Source: JAOPZY01 sp036495025 (GTDB taxonomy: Bacteria; Actinomycetota; CADDZG01; JAHWKV01; JAOPZY01). From it: a stretch of DNA of 24,474 nucleotides. The position numbers and the translations under genes were made by a program. Under the pieces are notes generated by a model. The model had not been told where the DNA came from, did not search any database, and was given only the letters and a program-made list of their open reading frames with translations. Below, in pieces: positions 1 to 10,610 of the stretch. The stretch is from positions 1 through 24,474 of the forward strand of contig DASXNO010000249.1 of assembly GCA_036495025.1 (NCBI GenBank), in the 5' to 3' direction. Position 1 is the first letter of the stretch. The number at the start of each line of letters is the position of its first letter.

Positions 1-70
1 GGCGCGCCTTCAGGTCTTCCATGCACCCGATGATACCTTCGGGGAAGACACCCGGTTCCCCGTTGGGATG

Positions 71-117
71 TTCTTTGTGAATCTGGCTGCGAATAACGCT
101 TAGAGATTCACAAAGAA
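71..117. repeat. AT-rich inverted repeat with perfect 14-bp arms
   Basis: The arms TTCTTTGTGAATCT (71-84) and AGATTCACAAAGAA (104-117) are perfect reverse complements around a 19-nt loop. No T-tract follows on either strand, so a classical intrinsic terminator is unlikely. The outer eight bases of each arm recur, with exactly the same 31-nt internal spacing, at 8447-8493. An operator or other protein-binding site is the likeliest reading, and that is inference. Confidence 0.7.
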
Positions 118-223
118 GCAGGACGGACTCGAAAAGCGTTCCCACGTGTCACTGGCTGGAGGTGCAGAGAGCGCTGTCGGGGGCGCCGACATCCTGGGGC
201 AGAACGGTGGCGGAGCCCCTCGC

Positions 224-241
224 GGGTTCCCGGGGGAACCC
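224..241. promoter_or_regulatory. GC-rich 18-nt palindrome upstream of the DUF3048 gene
   Basis: GGGTTCCC (224-231) and GGGAACCC (234-241) flank two central G residues. The palindrome sits about 42 bp upstream of the proposed -35 element at 283-288, a plausible place for an activator or repressor site. The binding protein is unknown. Confidence 0.35.
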
Positions 242-282
242 TGGGATGAAACCGCTCGGACGGATCGAAACGGACAGCAGAT

Positions 283-311
283 TTGTTCCCGGGCATCCGG
301 GGCGCTACAGT
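283..311 (+). promoter_or_regulatory. Sigma-70-type promoter of the DUF3048 lipoprotein gene
   Basis: A -35 element TTGTTC (283-288) and a -10 element TACAGT (306-311) are separated by 17 nt. The predicted transcript start near 318 leaves about 54 nt of leader before the ATG at 372, including a good Shine-Dalgarno AAAGGAG at 355-361. The decamer TACAGTCGTG starting at this -10 also occurs at the -10 of the DUF3499 promoter. Confidence 0.5.
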
Positions 312-371
312 CGTGAGCGCCCGCACCCGATAACCCGGGAAAAGCGGTTGCCAAAAAGGAGAAACCCCCCA

Positions 372-1475
372 ATGTTCAGAATGGATAGCCGCGCGTGCCG
401 GTGGATCGGCGTCGCGCTGGCGACCACGGTCGTGATGACGGGCTGCAGCCACAAGGCCAGCAAGACCGCGGCCCCCGCCAAGGCCTCCCCGACGCCCGCA
501 CACTCGCCCACGCCGCCGCCGCCGCCACCACCGCCGCCACCGCCAGCCACGTGCCCCCTGACCGGGGCGACGGGGGGCCCGGTGCCAAACCGCCCGGCGC
601 TGGCGATCAAGGTCGAGAACGCCCCGGAGTCGCGGCCTCCGGTCGGCCTGGATGCGGCCGACGTCATCTACGAGGAGCCCGTGGAAGGAGGGATCACCCG
701 CTTCGTCGTCGTCTACCAGTGCCACGACGCCGGCCGCGTCGAGCCGGTGCGCAGCGTCCGCCAGGCCGACCCGTACCTCGTCAACCAGTCGGGCAAGTCG
801 CTGTTCGGCAACGCCTCCGGCAGCCCGCCGTCGCTCGAGGCCCTCGCCTCGGCCGTGAGGGCCGGATGGCTCGTCGATGTCGGCTACAGCACCGGCGGTG
901 GCTACACCCGGGACGGCGGCCGGGCCTCTCCCCACAACCTCTACACCAGCACCCAGGCGCTGTATGCCCGGCCGGACGCCCAGGGCCTGCCCCAGGCGAC
1001 GCCGATCTTCCAGTACTCGGCCTCACCGCCGCCGGGTGGGCCGGGAACGCTCGTCCACGCCGACTTCTCGCCGAACTCGGACGTGTACTGGCATTGGGCA
1101 CCCCAGACCAACAACTACCAGCGGTACTACGGCAGCGCCCCCGCCACGGAGGCAAGCGGTGCGGTGCTCTCCGCTGCGAACGTCATCGTGGTCTCGGTCC
1201 CCGTCATCATGAGCTGGTGGATCGAGGACCCCAGCGGCTCCCACCAGCCGGTGCCGCAGCTCCTCGGCACGGGCCGGGCGCTGGTCTGCCGGTTGGGCAC
1301 GTGCGTGGCGGGAACATGGTGGCGGCCCGGTGAGGGCCTTGGCCAGCCCACGTACTACCTCGACGGGGCCGGCCACCAGATCCCGTTGACGCCCGGGAAC
1401 ACGTGGGTCGAGCTCGTGCCCGGCTCGGTCACCGGTCCTGGCCCGATTCCCGTCGGGAGCTTCTCGGCCTCCTGA
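372..1475 (+). CDS. DUF3048 (YerB-like) domain lipoprotein
   Basis: The product is a 367-aa predicted lipoprotein. The ATG at 372 is chosen over a longer frame because it follows AAAGGAG by 10 nt and opens a signal peptide with basic residues at 7-10, a hydrophobic stretch at 12-22 and a lipobox ending at Cys25. A low-complexity linker with 11 consecutive prolines (48-58) tethers the globular part. Family-like motifs include RPALAIKVEN, ESRPPVGLDAADVIYEEPVEGGI, a VEPVRSVRQ segment and a C-terminal TWVELVPG. The family is found on bacterial cell surfaces and its biochemical role is not established. The gene converges on secA with only 10 nt between stops, and no terminator fits there. It is transcribed alone from the promoter at 283-311. 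Confidence 0.85.
   Translation: MFRMDSRACRWIGVALATTVVMTGCSHKASKTAAPAKASPTPAHSPTPPPPPPPPPPPATCPLTGATGGPVPNRPALAIKVENAPESRPPVGLDAADVIYEEPVEGGITRFVVVYQCHDAGRVEPVRSVRQADPYLVNQSGKSLFGNASGSPPSLEALASAVRAGWLVDVGYSTGGGYTRDGGRASPHNLYTSTQALYARPDAQGLPQATPIFQYSASPPPGGPGTLVHADFSPNSDVYWHWAPQTNNYQRYYGSAPATEASGAVLSAANVIVVSVPVIMSWWIEDPSGSHQPVPQLLGTGRALVCRLGTCVAGTWWRPGEGLGQPTYYLDGAGHQIPLTPGNTWVELVPGSVTGPGPIPVGSFSAS
513..545 (+). repeat. Proline-codon microsatellite (11 CCN codons)
   Basis: Eleven consecutive proline codons, all CCG or CCA, encode the linker behind the lipobox. Such CCN runs can slip in replication and change linker length without breaking the frame if whole codons are gained or lost. Confidence 0.8.
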
Positions 1476-1485
1476 TCGGTTGTGC

Positions 1486-4284
<2,799 letters not shown>

Positions 4285-4380
4285 CGCTTGGTCAAGTATG
4301 ACGCCAACGCAGACAGGGCCTTGGCTCCGGGCGTCGGCCCGTGGCGGCTACGTTGTCTTGTCTAGGTCGTCTCTACCGGG

Positions 4381-5097
4381 TCATTTGATGTCGAGAAGGC
4401 GTTCCCGGACGGCGTAGACCACGGCCTCCATCCGGGAATGCAGGTGCAACTTCTCCAGGATATTGCGGACATGGTTCTTGACGGTGTTCTCCGAGATGAA
4501 GAGCTCCTTGGCGATGTCCCGGTTGTTGTGGCCCCGGGCCACGAGCTTGAGCACCTGCAGTTCCCGGTCCGTGAGGCGGGGAGCGGGCACGCCGGCCCGG
4601 TCGTCCGAGCGCTTCACCATGCTGGCGAACTCGTTCAGCAGCTTCGAGGCCATCGACGGGGAGATCAGCGACTGCCCGGCGTTGACGGCCCGGACGGCGT
4701 TGGCCACCTCCTCGATCGAGATCTCCTTCAGGAGGTAGCCGGAGGCGCCGGACTTGATGGCGTCGTAGAGGTCGGCCTCCTCGTCGGAGATCGTGAGCAT
4801 CAGGATCTTGGTGTTGGGGAGGATCTCCTTGATGGCCCGGGTGGCCTCGAGCCCCGACCGCTTCGGCATCCGGACGTCCATGAGCACGACGTCGGGCACC
4901 GTCTCCTCGGCCTTGGCGAGCGCCTCGGCCCCGTCGCCGGCCTCGCCGACGACGTCGATGTCGTCCTCAACCTCCAGGACCATCTGCAGCCCCCGCCGGA
5001 ACAGGGCGTGGTCGTCGACGATGATGACGCGGATGGGCTCCGTCAAGAGGCTCCCAGCCCTGGGCGCCTCTTCGGTCACTTCCGGCTCTTGAGCCAC
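4381..5097 (-). CDS. NarL/LuxR-family response regulator
   Basis: This is a 238-aa two-component DNA-binding regulator. An N-terminal receiver domain (about 21-140) has the acidic pair Asp28-Asp29, the phospho-acceptor Asp74 in VLMDVRMP, the switch Thr102 and Lys124. A GerE/LuxR helix-turn-helix (about 173-235) has the typical LTDRELQVLKLVARG and ISENTVKNHVRNILEKL segments. The GTG start at 5097 is supported by GGGGAGGA a few bases upstream. An N-terminal extension of about 20 acidic residues precedes the receiver. No histidine kinase lies in the window, so it is an orphan here. It begins 24 nt after hpf, so hpf and this gene are probably co-transcribed. Target genes cannot be inferred from sequence. 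Confidence 0.93.
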   Translation of the reverse strand: MAQEPEVTEEAPRAGSLLTEPIRVIIVDDHALFRRGLQMVLEVEDDIDVVGEAGDGAEALAKAEETVPDVVLMDVRMPKRSGLEATRAIKEILPNTKILMLTISDEEADLYDAIKSGASGYLLKEISIEEVANAVRAVNAGQSLISPSMASKLLNEFASMVKRSDDRAGVPAPRLTDRELQVLKLVARGHNNRDIAKELFISENTVKNHVRNILEKLHLHSRMEAVVYAVRERLLDIK

Positions 5098-5121
5098 CCG
5101 GTCCTCCCCTCGACCGCAGCC

Positions 5122-5556
5122 CTATTCGGCGTCGGCCGCATCGATGATTCCTGACAATTGCTCGTCCGGGCTGCCGCCGGACGTGCCGCCGGGCACGCCG
5201 CTTGGCGTGCCACCGGTGCCGAGAACGGCCGTCTTCGGTCTTGAGTGTAGCGGACGGCCCGACCGGCGCCGCTTGAACTCTTTGAGACGGCGCGACAACC
5301 GCTCGACGGCGACATCGATGCCCGCCATCGGATCGTCGCAGATCACCCTTGACCGGAACACCGGCCCGGGCGTCATGACCGACACCCGCACGAGAAAGGC
5401 GTTGCTCCGGTTGCGGCCGCCGTCACGGTCCACCTCCACGTCGATGGAGGTGATCGTCCTGAGAAACCTGCCCAGGCCCTCCATCTTGGAGGCGGTGAGA
5501 TCCTGGAGGGACCCTGGGATGTGGCCGTGCTGACTGCGGACGGTGATGTCCATCAC
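5122..5556 (-). CDS. hpf: Short ribosome hibernation promoting factor (HPF/RaiA family)
   Basis: The N-terminal 100 residues fit the ribosome-associated inhibitor fold: MDITVRSQH start, a DVEVDRDGG strand, a hydrophobic RVSVMTPGP strand, and a helix DDPMAGIDVAVERLSRRLKEFKRRR ending in basic residues that would contact 16S rRNA. Known family members bind the 30S decoding centre and idle ribosomes. The 144-aa length and a Gly/Ser/Pro-rich tail (about 108-144) show that the usual C-terminal dimerisation domain of long HPF is missing. Start is GTG 5556 or ATG 5553, both in range of AAGGAG upstream. It is the first gene of the hpf, response regulator, secA run and is divergent from ahcY. Confidence 0.85.
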   Translation of the reverse strand: MMDITVRSQHGHIPGSLQDLTASKMEGLGRFLRTITSIDVEVDRDGGRNRSNAFLVRVSVMTPGPVFRSRVICDDPMAGIDVAVERLSRRLKEFKRRRSGRPLHSRPKTAVLGTGGTPSGVPGGTSGGSPDEQLSGIIDAADAE

Positions 5557-6063
5557 GCCACCACTCCTTCACTGGTCGAGAGTGCTGTCGCTGGTCCTAT
5601 CGGCGAGGTTCGCCCGGCTGACCTGGTCTTTGACCCCACACTCGCCTGCTGAGGCCTCGCACCGCCCCCGTCGCCCGGCACGGAACCAGGCACCGATCGG
5701 CCTGGATCCCAAGATGCCGCACTGGCAAGTCGACTCCGGCGATGCTTCGCACCTTCTCCCGACGTCACCCGGGACCATCCCGGGCTCGAGGCAGGACTTA
5801 CCCCTAAGTCGCACCGTGCTCAGCAACCAATGGTTGCCTTACGTGGATCCTTTTGCCTGCGACTGGCCTGGACTGAGGACCCACCCCGTCTCCGGGAGGG
5901 CCCCGCAACCACAGACCCAGGCGAACCATCGCATGAGTATACGCCTGGAACGTGGGATCAACAGAGCCGTTTTCCGCAAAACGACCGGGCGTCACTGTGG
6001 CGCACCGGTATGCTGAGATTCGCCCCTGGCCTGTCGCCGGAGTGGCGTAACCAGGAGGGTGCA
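5557..6063. other. 507-bp divergent intergenic region (hpf/ahcY) rich in hairpins
   Basis: No convincing gene. Open frames through it have poor composition and are interrupted by palindromes. Three compact dyads lie side by side: CCCGGGA-cca-TCCCGGG (5768-5784), GACTTA-cccc-TAAGTC (5795-5810) and GCAACCA-a-TGGTTGC (5823-5837). A fourth, CGTTTT-ccgc-AAAACG, sits at 5968-5983. A possible -10 for ahcY is TATGCT at 6009-6014, without a clear -35. The size and the regular hairpins suggest a structured leader or an array of operators for ahcY. Confidence 0.5.
5768..5837. promoter_or_regulatory. Cluster of three adjacent perfect hairpins upstream of ahcY
   Basis: Arms of 7, 6 and 7 bp with loops of 3, 4 and 1 nt follow one another within 70 bp. 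The third (GCAACCAATGGTTGC) resembles a protein-binding palindrome, since a 1-nt loop is too tight for a simple RNA hairpin. The first two could form RNA stems. I do not recognise a known SAM or SAH riboswitch consensus here. Confidence 0.4.
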
Positions 6064-7509
<1,446 letters not shown>

Positions 7510-7518
7510 CGCTCTCTC

Positions 7519-7534
7519 CGGCCTGCCGAGGCCG
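7519..7534. terminator. Small bidirectional hairpin between convergent ahcY and AbiEi-like gene
   Basis: CGGCCT (7519-7524), loop GCCG, AGGCCG (7529-7534): a perfect 6-bp GC stem with a 4-nt loop that fills most of the 25-nt gap between the two stop codons. There is no T-tract. A role in terminating or stabilising both mRNA ends is inferred from position. Confidence 0.4.
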
Positions 7535-8485
7535 TCACGCGAGGAGCTCCTGCAGCGGGTCGAGGATCTTCTCGGGCCTGCGGACCAGGTCCTGCCAGGT
7601 GGCATAGACGATCCGCCAGCGCGTCCGGGCAAGCCGGTTGGCGCGGTCCGTATCGCTCTGGAACCTGGCCCGCCCGGAGTGGCACCAGTACCCCCGGGGC
7701 TCCAGTCCCACGTGTGGCGTTACCGTGAGCCACCCGAAGTCGATGCGGGCGATGAACTCGTCGCCGTCCCAGACCTCGTACTGGCGAACCGGCATCTCGA
7801 TGCCCGCCCTCCGGAGCAGCCGCTCGATGAGTGTCTCGAACATGCCCTCGGTCGGGGCCGCATCGGGGTCCCGCAGGGCGAGCAGCTCCCGCAGCACCCC
7901 TGCCCCCCGGCGTCCGTGGCCGCCCAGGATTCCGAGGCGCTCCACCATCCGGTCGAAGAGCTGCTCGTCTCGGCGCAAGGCCGACTCCATGGCCGCCTCG
8001 ACCACGGCGGGGTCCGAGACCACGGCCCCGAGGTCGATGAGGGTCCTCGCGAGGCCCGTCACCCTCAAAGCACCGAGCCATCCCGCATCCGAGGGCCCGA
8101 GGAGCTTCGTCCGGTGCAGGGTGATGCCCTTCGGCACGTCCGGATTTCGGCACCGGGGAGTCGTCAGCTCGACGACCCCGTCGGCATCGATGCCGTCCAG
8201 CTTCCACAGGGCGGCGGCCGATCGGTGGGACACCGCAGACTCGGGCCCGGCCCACAGGGTGGCTGCCATGAGCCGCTGTTCCCACGAGGGCGGGGCACCG
8301 CGCATTCGGTAGACGCCAGGGTGCAGCCGCTGCCACTCGCCCGAGCGGAGCCGGTAGTTGATCGCGTCGGGCCCGACGCCGCGTTCCAGGGCCTGTCCAC
8401 GGCTGAACACGCCGAACTGTCGTGCGGCGAGCCGCCCAAGCGGATCTTCTTTGTTTGCTGAGTGGTAATTATGACCCGTATTCAT
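7535..8485 (-). CDS. AbiEi-like winged-helix protein with DUF559/Vsr-type nuclease-fold domain
   Basis: The product is 316 aa. The first 60 residues (LAARQFGVFSRGQALERG, then GEWQRLHPGVYR) match the AbiEi-type antitoxin winged helix. The middle (about 80-200) resembles the AbiEi C-terminal region. The last 100 residues fit the DUF559/very-short-patch-repair endonuclease fold, with Asp249 in RIDFGW, Glu262, His269 in YWCHSG, and DTDRANRL plus RWRIVYATWQDL. Such proteins are common as multi-copy actinobacterial genes without an adjacent toxin, and function is unproven. ATG 8485 is chosen because upstream starts would run into punA. It has no Shine-Dalgarno, but TAGTCT lies 7 nt upstream, suggesting a leaderless mRNA. 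The start codon sits inside the dyad at 8447-8493. No AbiEii toxin gene is adjacent. Confidence 0.8.
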   Translation of the reverse strand: MNTGHNYHSANKEDPLGRLAARQFGVFSRGQALERGVGPDAINYRLRSGEWQRLHPGVYRMRGAPPSWEQRLMAATLWAGPESAVSHRSAAALWKLDGIDADGVVELTTPRCRNPDVPKGITLHRTKLLGPSDAGWLGALRVTGLARTLIDLGAVVSDPAVVEAAMESALRRDEQLFDRMVERLGILGGHGRRGAGVLRELLALRDPDAAPTEGMFETLIERLLRRAGIEMPVRQYEVWDGDEFIARIDFGWLTVTPHVGLEPRGYWCHSGRARFQSDTDRANRLARTRWRIVYATWQDLVRRPEKILDPLQELLA

Positions 8486-8493
8486 ACAAAGAA
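8447..8493. repeat. Dyad TTCTTTGT-N31-ACAAAGAA over a start codon (second copy)
   Basis: Perfect 10-bp arms TCTTCTTTGT (8445-8454) and ACAAAGAAGA (8486-8495) flank a 31-nt centre. The core octamers and spacing are identical to the dyad at 71-117. Read on the - strand, the ATG of the AbiEi/DUF559 gene follows the first arm directly and the second arm lies in codons 11-14. This placement would suit autorepression, or an mRNA hairpin that occludes the start. Confidence 0.6.
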
Positions 8494-8498
8494 GACTA
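8493..8498 (-). promoter_or_regulatory. Candidate -10 box for leaderless AbiEi-like mRNA
   Basis: TAGTCT ends 7 nt before the ATG, so transcription would start at or next to the A of the start codon. No -35 of good quality and no Shine-Dalgarno are visible. Confidence 0.35.
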
Positions 8499-8564
8499 CA
8501 GGCGGGTACCGACAGCCTTAGGCCCGTTTTGGCGCGCCGGAGAAAATCTGAGCCGGGCGGTGCG

Positions 8565-9287
8565 TCAGGCCAGGCCTGCGGCGACGGCTTCCAGGAGGTC
8601 GCCGACGTCGGCCGCTCGGGCCTGGGACGCCTTGAGGACGTCCTCTGTGGTGGCGGGGGCTCCGGCACGGTTCGCGACGACCGTCAGGCCGAGCACCCGC
8701 ATGCCGAGACGCCTCGCCATGATGACCTCCGGGACGGACGACATCCCCGCGACGTCACCACCGAGCATCCGCAGCATGCGGACCTCGGCCGGGGTCTCGA
8801 AGCTCGGGCCGGCCATCCCGACGTACACGACCTCGGGCAGGCGCAGGTCCATCCGCCGGGCGGCAGCCTGGGCCGCACGACGAAGGGCGGGGTCGTAGGC
8901 CTCGGACAGATCGACGAACTCCGAGGTGCCGCGCAGCGGGTTGTCGCCCATGAGGTTCACATGGTCCCGGATAAGGGCGATGTCGCCGGACGCCAGCTCC
9001 GCCCGCAGCGACCCCGAGGCGTTGGTGACGAAGAGCACCTCCGCTCCCCAGTCGTGGGCATGGGCAACGGGCTCGACCACCTCCGCCATGGAGTAGCCCT
9101 GGTAGAAGTGCAGCCGCCCCCCGAAGCCGAGGGCCGGCACACCGCAGAGGGTGCCCTCGACGACCTCCATCTTGTGGCCGGGGGCCGGGGGCCGATCGAG
9201 GCCCGGGTGCGTCCAGGGCCTCCGCTCTCCCTCGATGCGCTCGGTCACCGAGCTGAGACCGGACCCCGCGATGACGGCGACCTTCAC
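8565..9287 (-). CDS. punA: Purine nucleoside phosphorylase (trimeric, PNP/MTAP family)
   Basis: The product is 240 aa. It cleaves purine (deoxy)ribonucleosides with phosphate to the free base and ribose-1-phosphate, in purine salvage. Visible motifs are the phosphate-binding GSG (8-10), GRLHFYQGY (57-65), NASG (89-92), HVNLMGDNPL (109-118), GPSFETPAE (160-168, with the base-binding Glu), GMSSVPEV (181-188) and Asn206 at the purine-binding Asn position. GMSSVPEV rather than a GMTT-type motif favours PNP over methylthioadenosine phosphorylase. It is shorter than usual (about 265-290 aa): an in-frame TAG 18 nt upstream of the GTG excludes a longer N-terminus. GGGAAGGG precedes the start. It lies 27 nt after the sugar isomerase in the manB directon. 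Adenosine from ahcY is chemically related, but this enzyme class prefers 6-oxopurines. Confidence 0.92.
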   Translation of the reverse strand: MKVAVIAGSGLSSVTERIEGERRPWTHPGLDRPPAPGHKMEVVEGTLCGVPALGFGGRLHFYQGYSMAEVVEPVAHAHDWGAEVLFVTNASGSLRAELASGDIALIRDHVNLMGDNPLRGTSEFVDLSEAYDPALRRAAQAAARRMDLRLPEVVYVGMAGPSFETPAEVRMLRMLGGDVAGMSSVPEVIMARRLGMRVLGLTVVANRAGAPATTEDVLKASQARAADVGDLLEAVAAGLA

Positions 9288-9303
9288 GGTGCGCCCTTCC
9301 CGC

Positions 9304-9318
9304 CTAGTGGACCACTAG
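9304..9318. repeat. Perfect 15-nt palindrome at the isomerase stop codon
   Basis: CTAGTGG-A-CCACTAG overlaps the TAG stop (9317-9315) of the sugar isomerase gene and lies just upstream of the punA start. It may be an operator or a processing site between the two cistrons. Function is unknown. Confidence 0.5.
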
Positions 9319-10406
9319 CCGAGTGCGGCCTTGAGGATGTCGATGGCGGCGATGGGGGCCGGGTCCACGCTGCGGATGATGCCGAGGTAGGTGGAGGCGT
9401 GGTCGCCGGTCGTGACCAGGTCGAGCAGCCGGGCCAGCGGGGACGAGCCCCGTGCCCAGACGTCCTCGATGAACTCGACGGAGTCCGACACCAGGGAGCG
9501 GGTGACGTCGATGCGGCGAGAGGTCCGGGGATGTTCCCCCTCGTGGCGGAGGACGACGACCCCGAACGGGGCAGGGTTGGGGGCCAGGTCGCGCCCGGAG
9601 CGGTACAGCCCGACCACCTCGTTGTGGTTGAGCTCGGGGAACGTCGCCCAGCCGGCGAGCACCTTGGCGTTCTCGTTGAGCTGGCACTTCAGCCGGTAGG
9701 CAGCGGCCCCGGCGATGCCCTCCGATCCCCAGACCAGCGGCAGGCACCCCACGAGCCGGGCGGCAAGCGCCTTGGCGGGGTTCGAGGCGGCCGGGACGCT
9801 TCGGTGACACTCGGCCGCTCGCCGGGTCGCCACCTCCACCGCCTCGTCCAGGGCGGCGTCGAGACCGGGCGCCAGCCCGAGGCGGCCGCACACGACCAGG
9901 GGCGGCACCCCCACGTAGCCAAGGGCCGCCCGGGGCATCAGGCCACCGGGCACCAGGACAACCGGGTAGCCGCCTGCGGCCGCCTCCCCGGCAAGGGTGC
10001 CGCCGGTGGTGACCGCCACGATCCGGGCGCCCCGCGCCGCGGCCTGACGGAAGGCGCTCAGGGTCTCCTCGGTGTCGCCCGAGTACGAGACGGCAAACAC
10101 CAGCGTGCCCGGCCCCACCCAGGCCGGCACGTCGTAGTCGCGGATGGTCACGACGGGGACGGGCGCAAGCGGCGCCAGCACGCTCCGGAGCAGCTCGCCG
10201 GAGATGCCGGAGCCTCCCATCCCGAGCACGGCGATGGCCGTGAGGCCCTCGGCCGGCGGAAGGTCGTCGACGGCCCGGGCGAGGCCGATCGCCTCGCCGA
10301 GCTGGGCCGGCAGGGCTTCGACGGCCCTCAGGAAGTCGCTCGGATCGGCTGCTGCAAGCTTTTCGGGATCGTCAAGGTCGTGGGGCGGCGTGCCGGCGGG
10401 CGTCAA
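9315..10406 (-). CDS. SIS-domain bifunctional phosphoglucose/phosphomannose isomerase
   Basis: The product is 363 aa. Enzymes of this family interconvert glucose-6-P or mannose-6-P with fructose-6-P. Two SIS folds are visible. The first carries GMGGSGISGELLRS (62-75), RDYDVPAW and the phosphate-binding SYSGDTEET (107-115). The second carries a LVWGSEG segment, LNENAK and ELNHNEVVG, the typical C-terminal catalytic region. The TTG start at 10406 is chosen because it overlaps the TGA of the zinc-peptide gene (TTGA), fits the family length of about 340-360 aa and avoids a low-complexity N-terminal extension. The manB, SIS isomerase pairing is the same as mycobacterial Rv3257c-Rv3256c. Mannose-6-P made here would feed the phosphomannomutase for GDP-mannose and envelope glycans. 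Confidence 0.88.
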   Translation of the reverse strand: MTPAGTPPHDLDDPEKLAAADPSDFLRAVEALPAQLGEAIGLARAVDDLPPAEGLTAIAVLGMGGSGISGELLRSVLAPLAPVPVVTIRDYDVPAWVGPGTLVFAVSYSGDTEETLSAFRQAAARGARIVAVTTGGTLAGEAAAGGYPVVLVPGGLMPRAALGYVGVPPLVVCGRLGLAPGLDAALDEAVEVATRRAAECHRSVPAASNPAKALAARLVGCLPLVWGSEGIAGAAAYRLKCQLNENAKVLAGWATFPELNHNEVVGLYRSGRDLAPNPAPFGVVVLRHEGEHPRTSRRIDVTRSLVSDSVEFIEDVWARGSSPLARLLDLVTTGDHASTYLGIIRSVDPAPIAAIDILKAALG

Positions 10407-10570
10407 GGCTTGACGGCCTCGTCGACCAGCATGTGCGGGATGTCGTTCACGACGGGGTACCGGTACCTGCATACGCCGATGCAGGCGATGACGCCCTCGG
10501 CCTCCCGGTACTCGACCTGTCCCCGGCAGTTGGGGCAGACGAGGATCTTCAGCAGCTCCTGATCAACCAT
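10403..10570 (-). CDS. Trm112-like (UPF0434/YcaR-type) small zinc-ribbon protein
   Basis: The product is 55 aa with the family pattern MVDQELLKILVCPNC, a second cysteine pair in ACIGVC, and YPVVNDIPHMLVDEA. The four cysteines probably hold one zinc ion. Eukaryotic and archaeal Trm112 activates several methyltransferases, while the role of the bacterial short form is not settled. ATG 10570 is chosen because it gives the standard family length. In-frame ATG 10588 and a further upstream codon would add non-conserved residues. Its TGA overlaps the TTG start of the sugar isomerase by 4 nt, so the two are translationally coupled. Confidence 0.85.
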   Translation of the reverse strand: MVDQELLKILVCPNCRGQVEYREAEGVIACIGVCRYRYPVVNDIPHMLVDEAVKP

Positions 10571-10610
10571 CGGCAACCTGGCTCCCATCTCGTCGGACCT
10601 CGTGGATGGC

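Larger units (their letters stand above)
1..371. other. Left-edge region without an assignable gene
   Basis: No complete gene is visible here. On the + strand a frame open from the window edge ends at TAG 101-103 (last residues NLAANNA), so it could be the tail of an upstream gene. On the - strand the same register is open from a TGA at 149-151 down to the left edge and contains an ATG at 25-27. Neither reading has clearly better codon usage, so neither is called. The region holds the AT-rich dyad at 71-117, a GC palindrome at 224-241 (GGGTTCCC, 2 nt, GGGAACCC) that could be an operator, and the promoter of the downstream lipoprotein gene. Confidence 0.5.

Noticed and set aside
71..117. Intrinsic terminator
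   Set aside because: The stem is AT-rich with a 19-nt loop and no T-tract follows on either strand. A protein-binding dyad fits better.
5543..6016. 157-codon + strand frame in the hpf/ahcY spacer
   Set aside because: Composition is not protein-like, it begins inside hpf, has no ribosome-binding site, and runs through several perfect hairpins. Treated as non-coding.
5557..6063. SAM or SAH riboswitch upstream of ahcY
   Set aside because: The hairpins do not match a riboswitch consensus I recognise, so only a generic regulatory region is called.
7535..8485. Complete AbiE toxin-antitoxin pair
   Set aside because: Neighbouring genes are purine nucleoside phosphorylase and S-adenosylhomocysteinase. 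No nucleotidyltransferase toxin is present.
8529..10562. Long + strand open frame opposite punA and the isomerase (677 codons)
   Set aside because: Antisense shadow of two well-supported genes, with no family motif.
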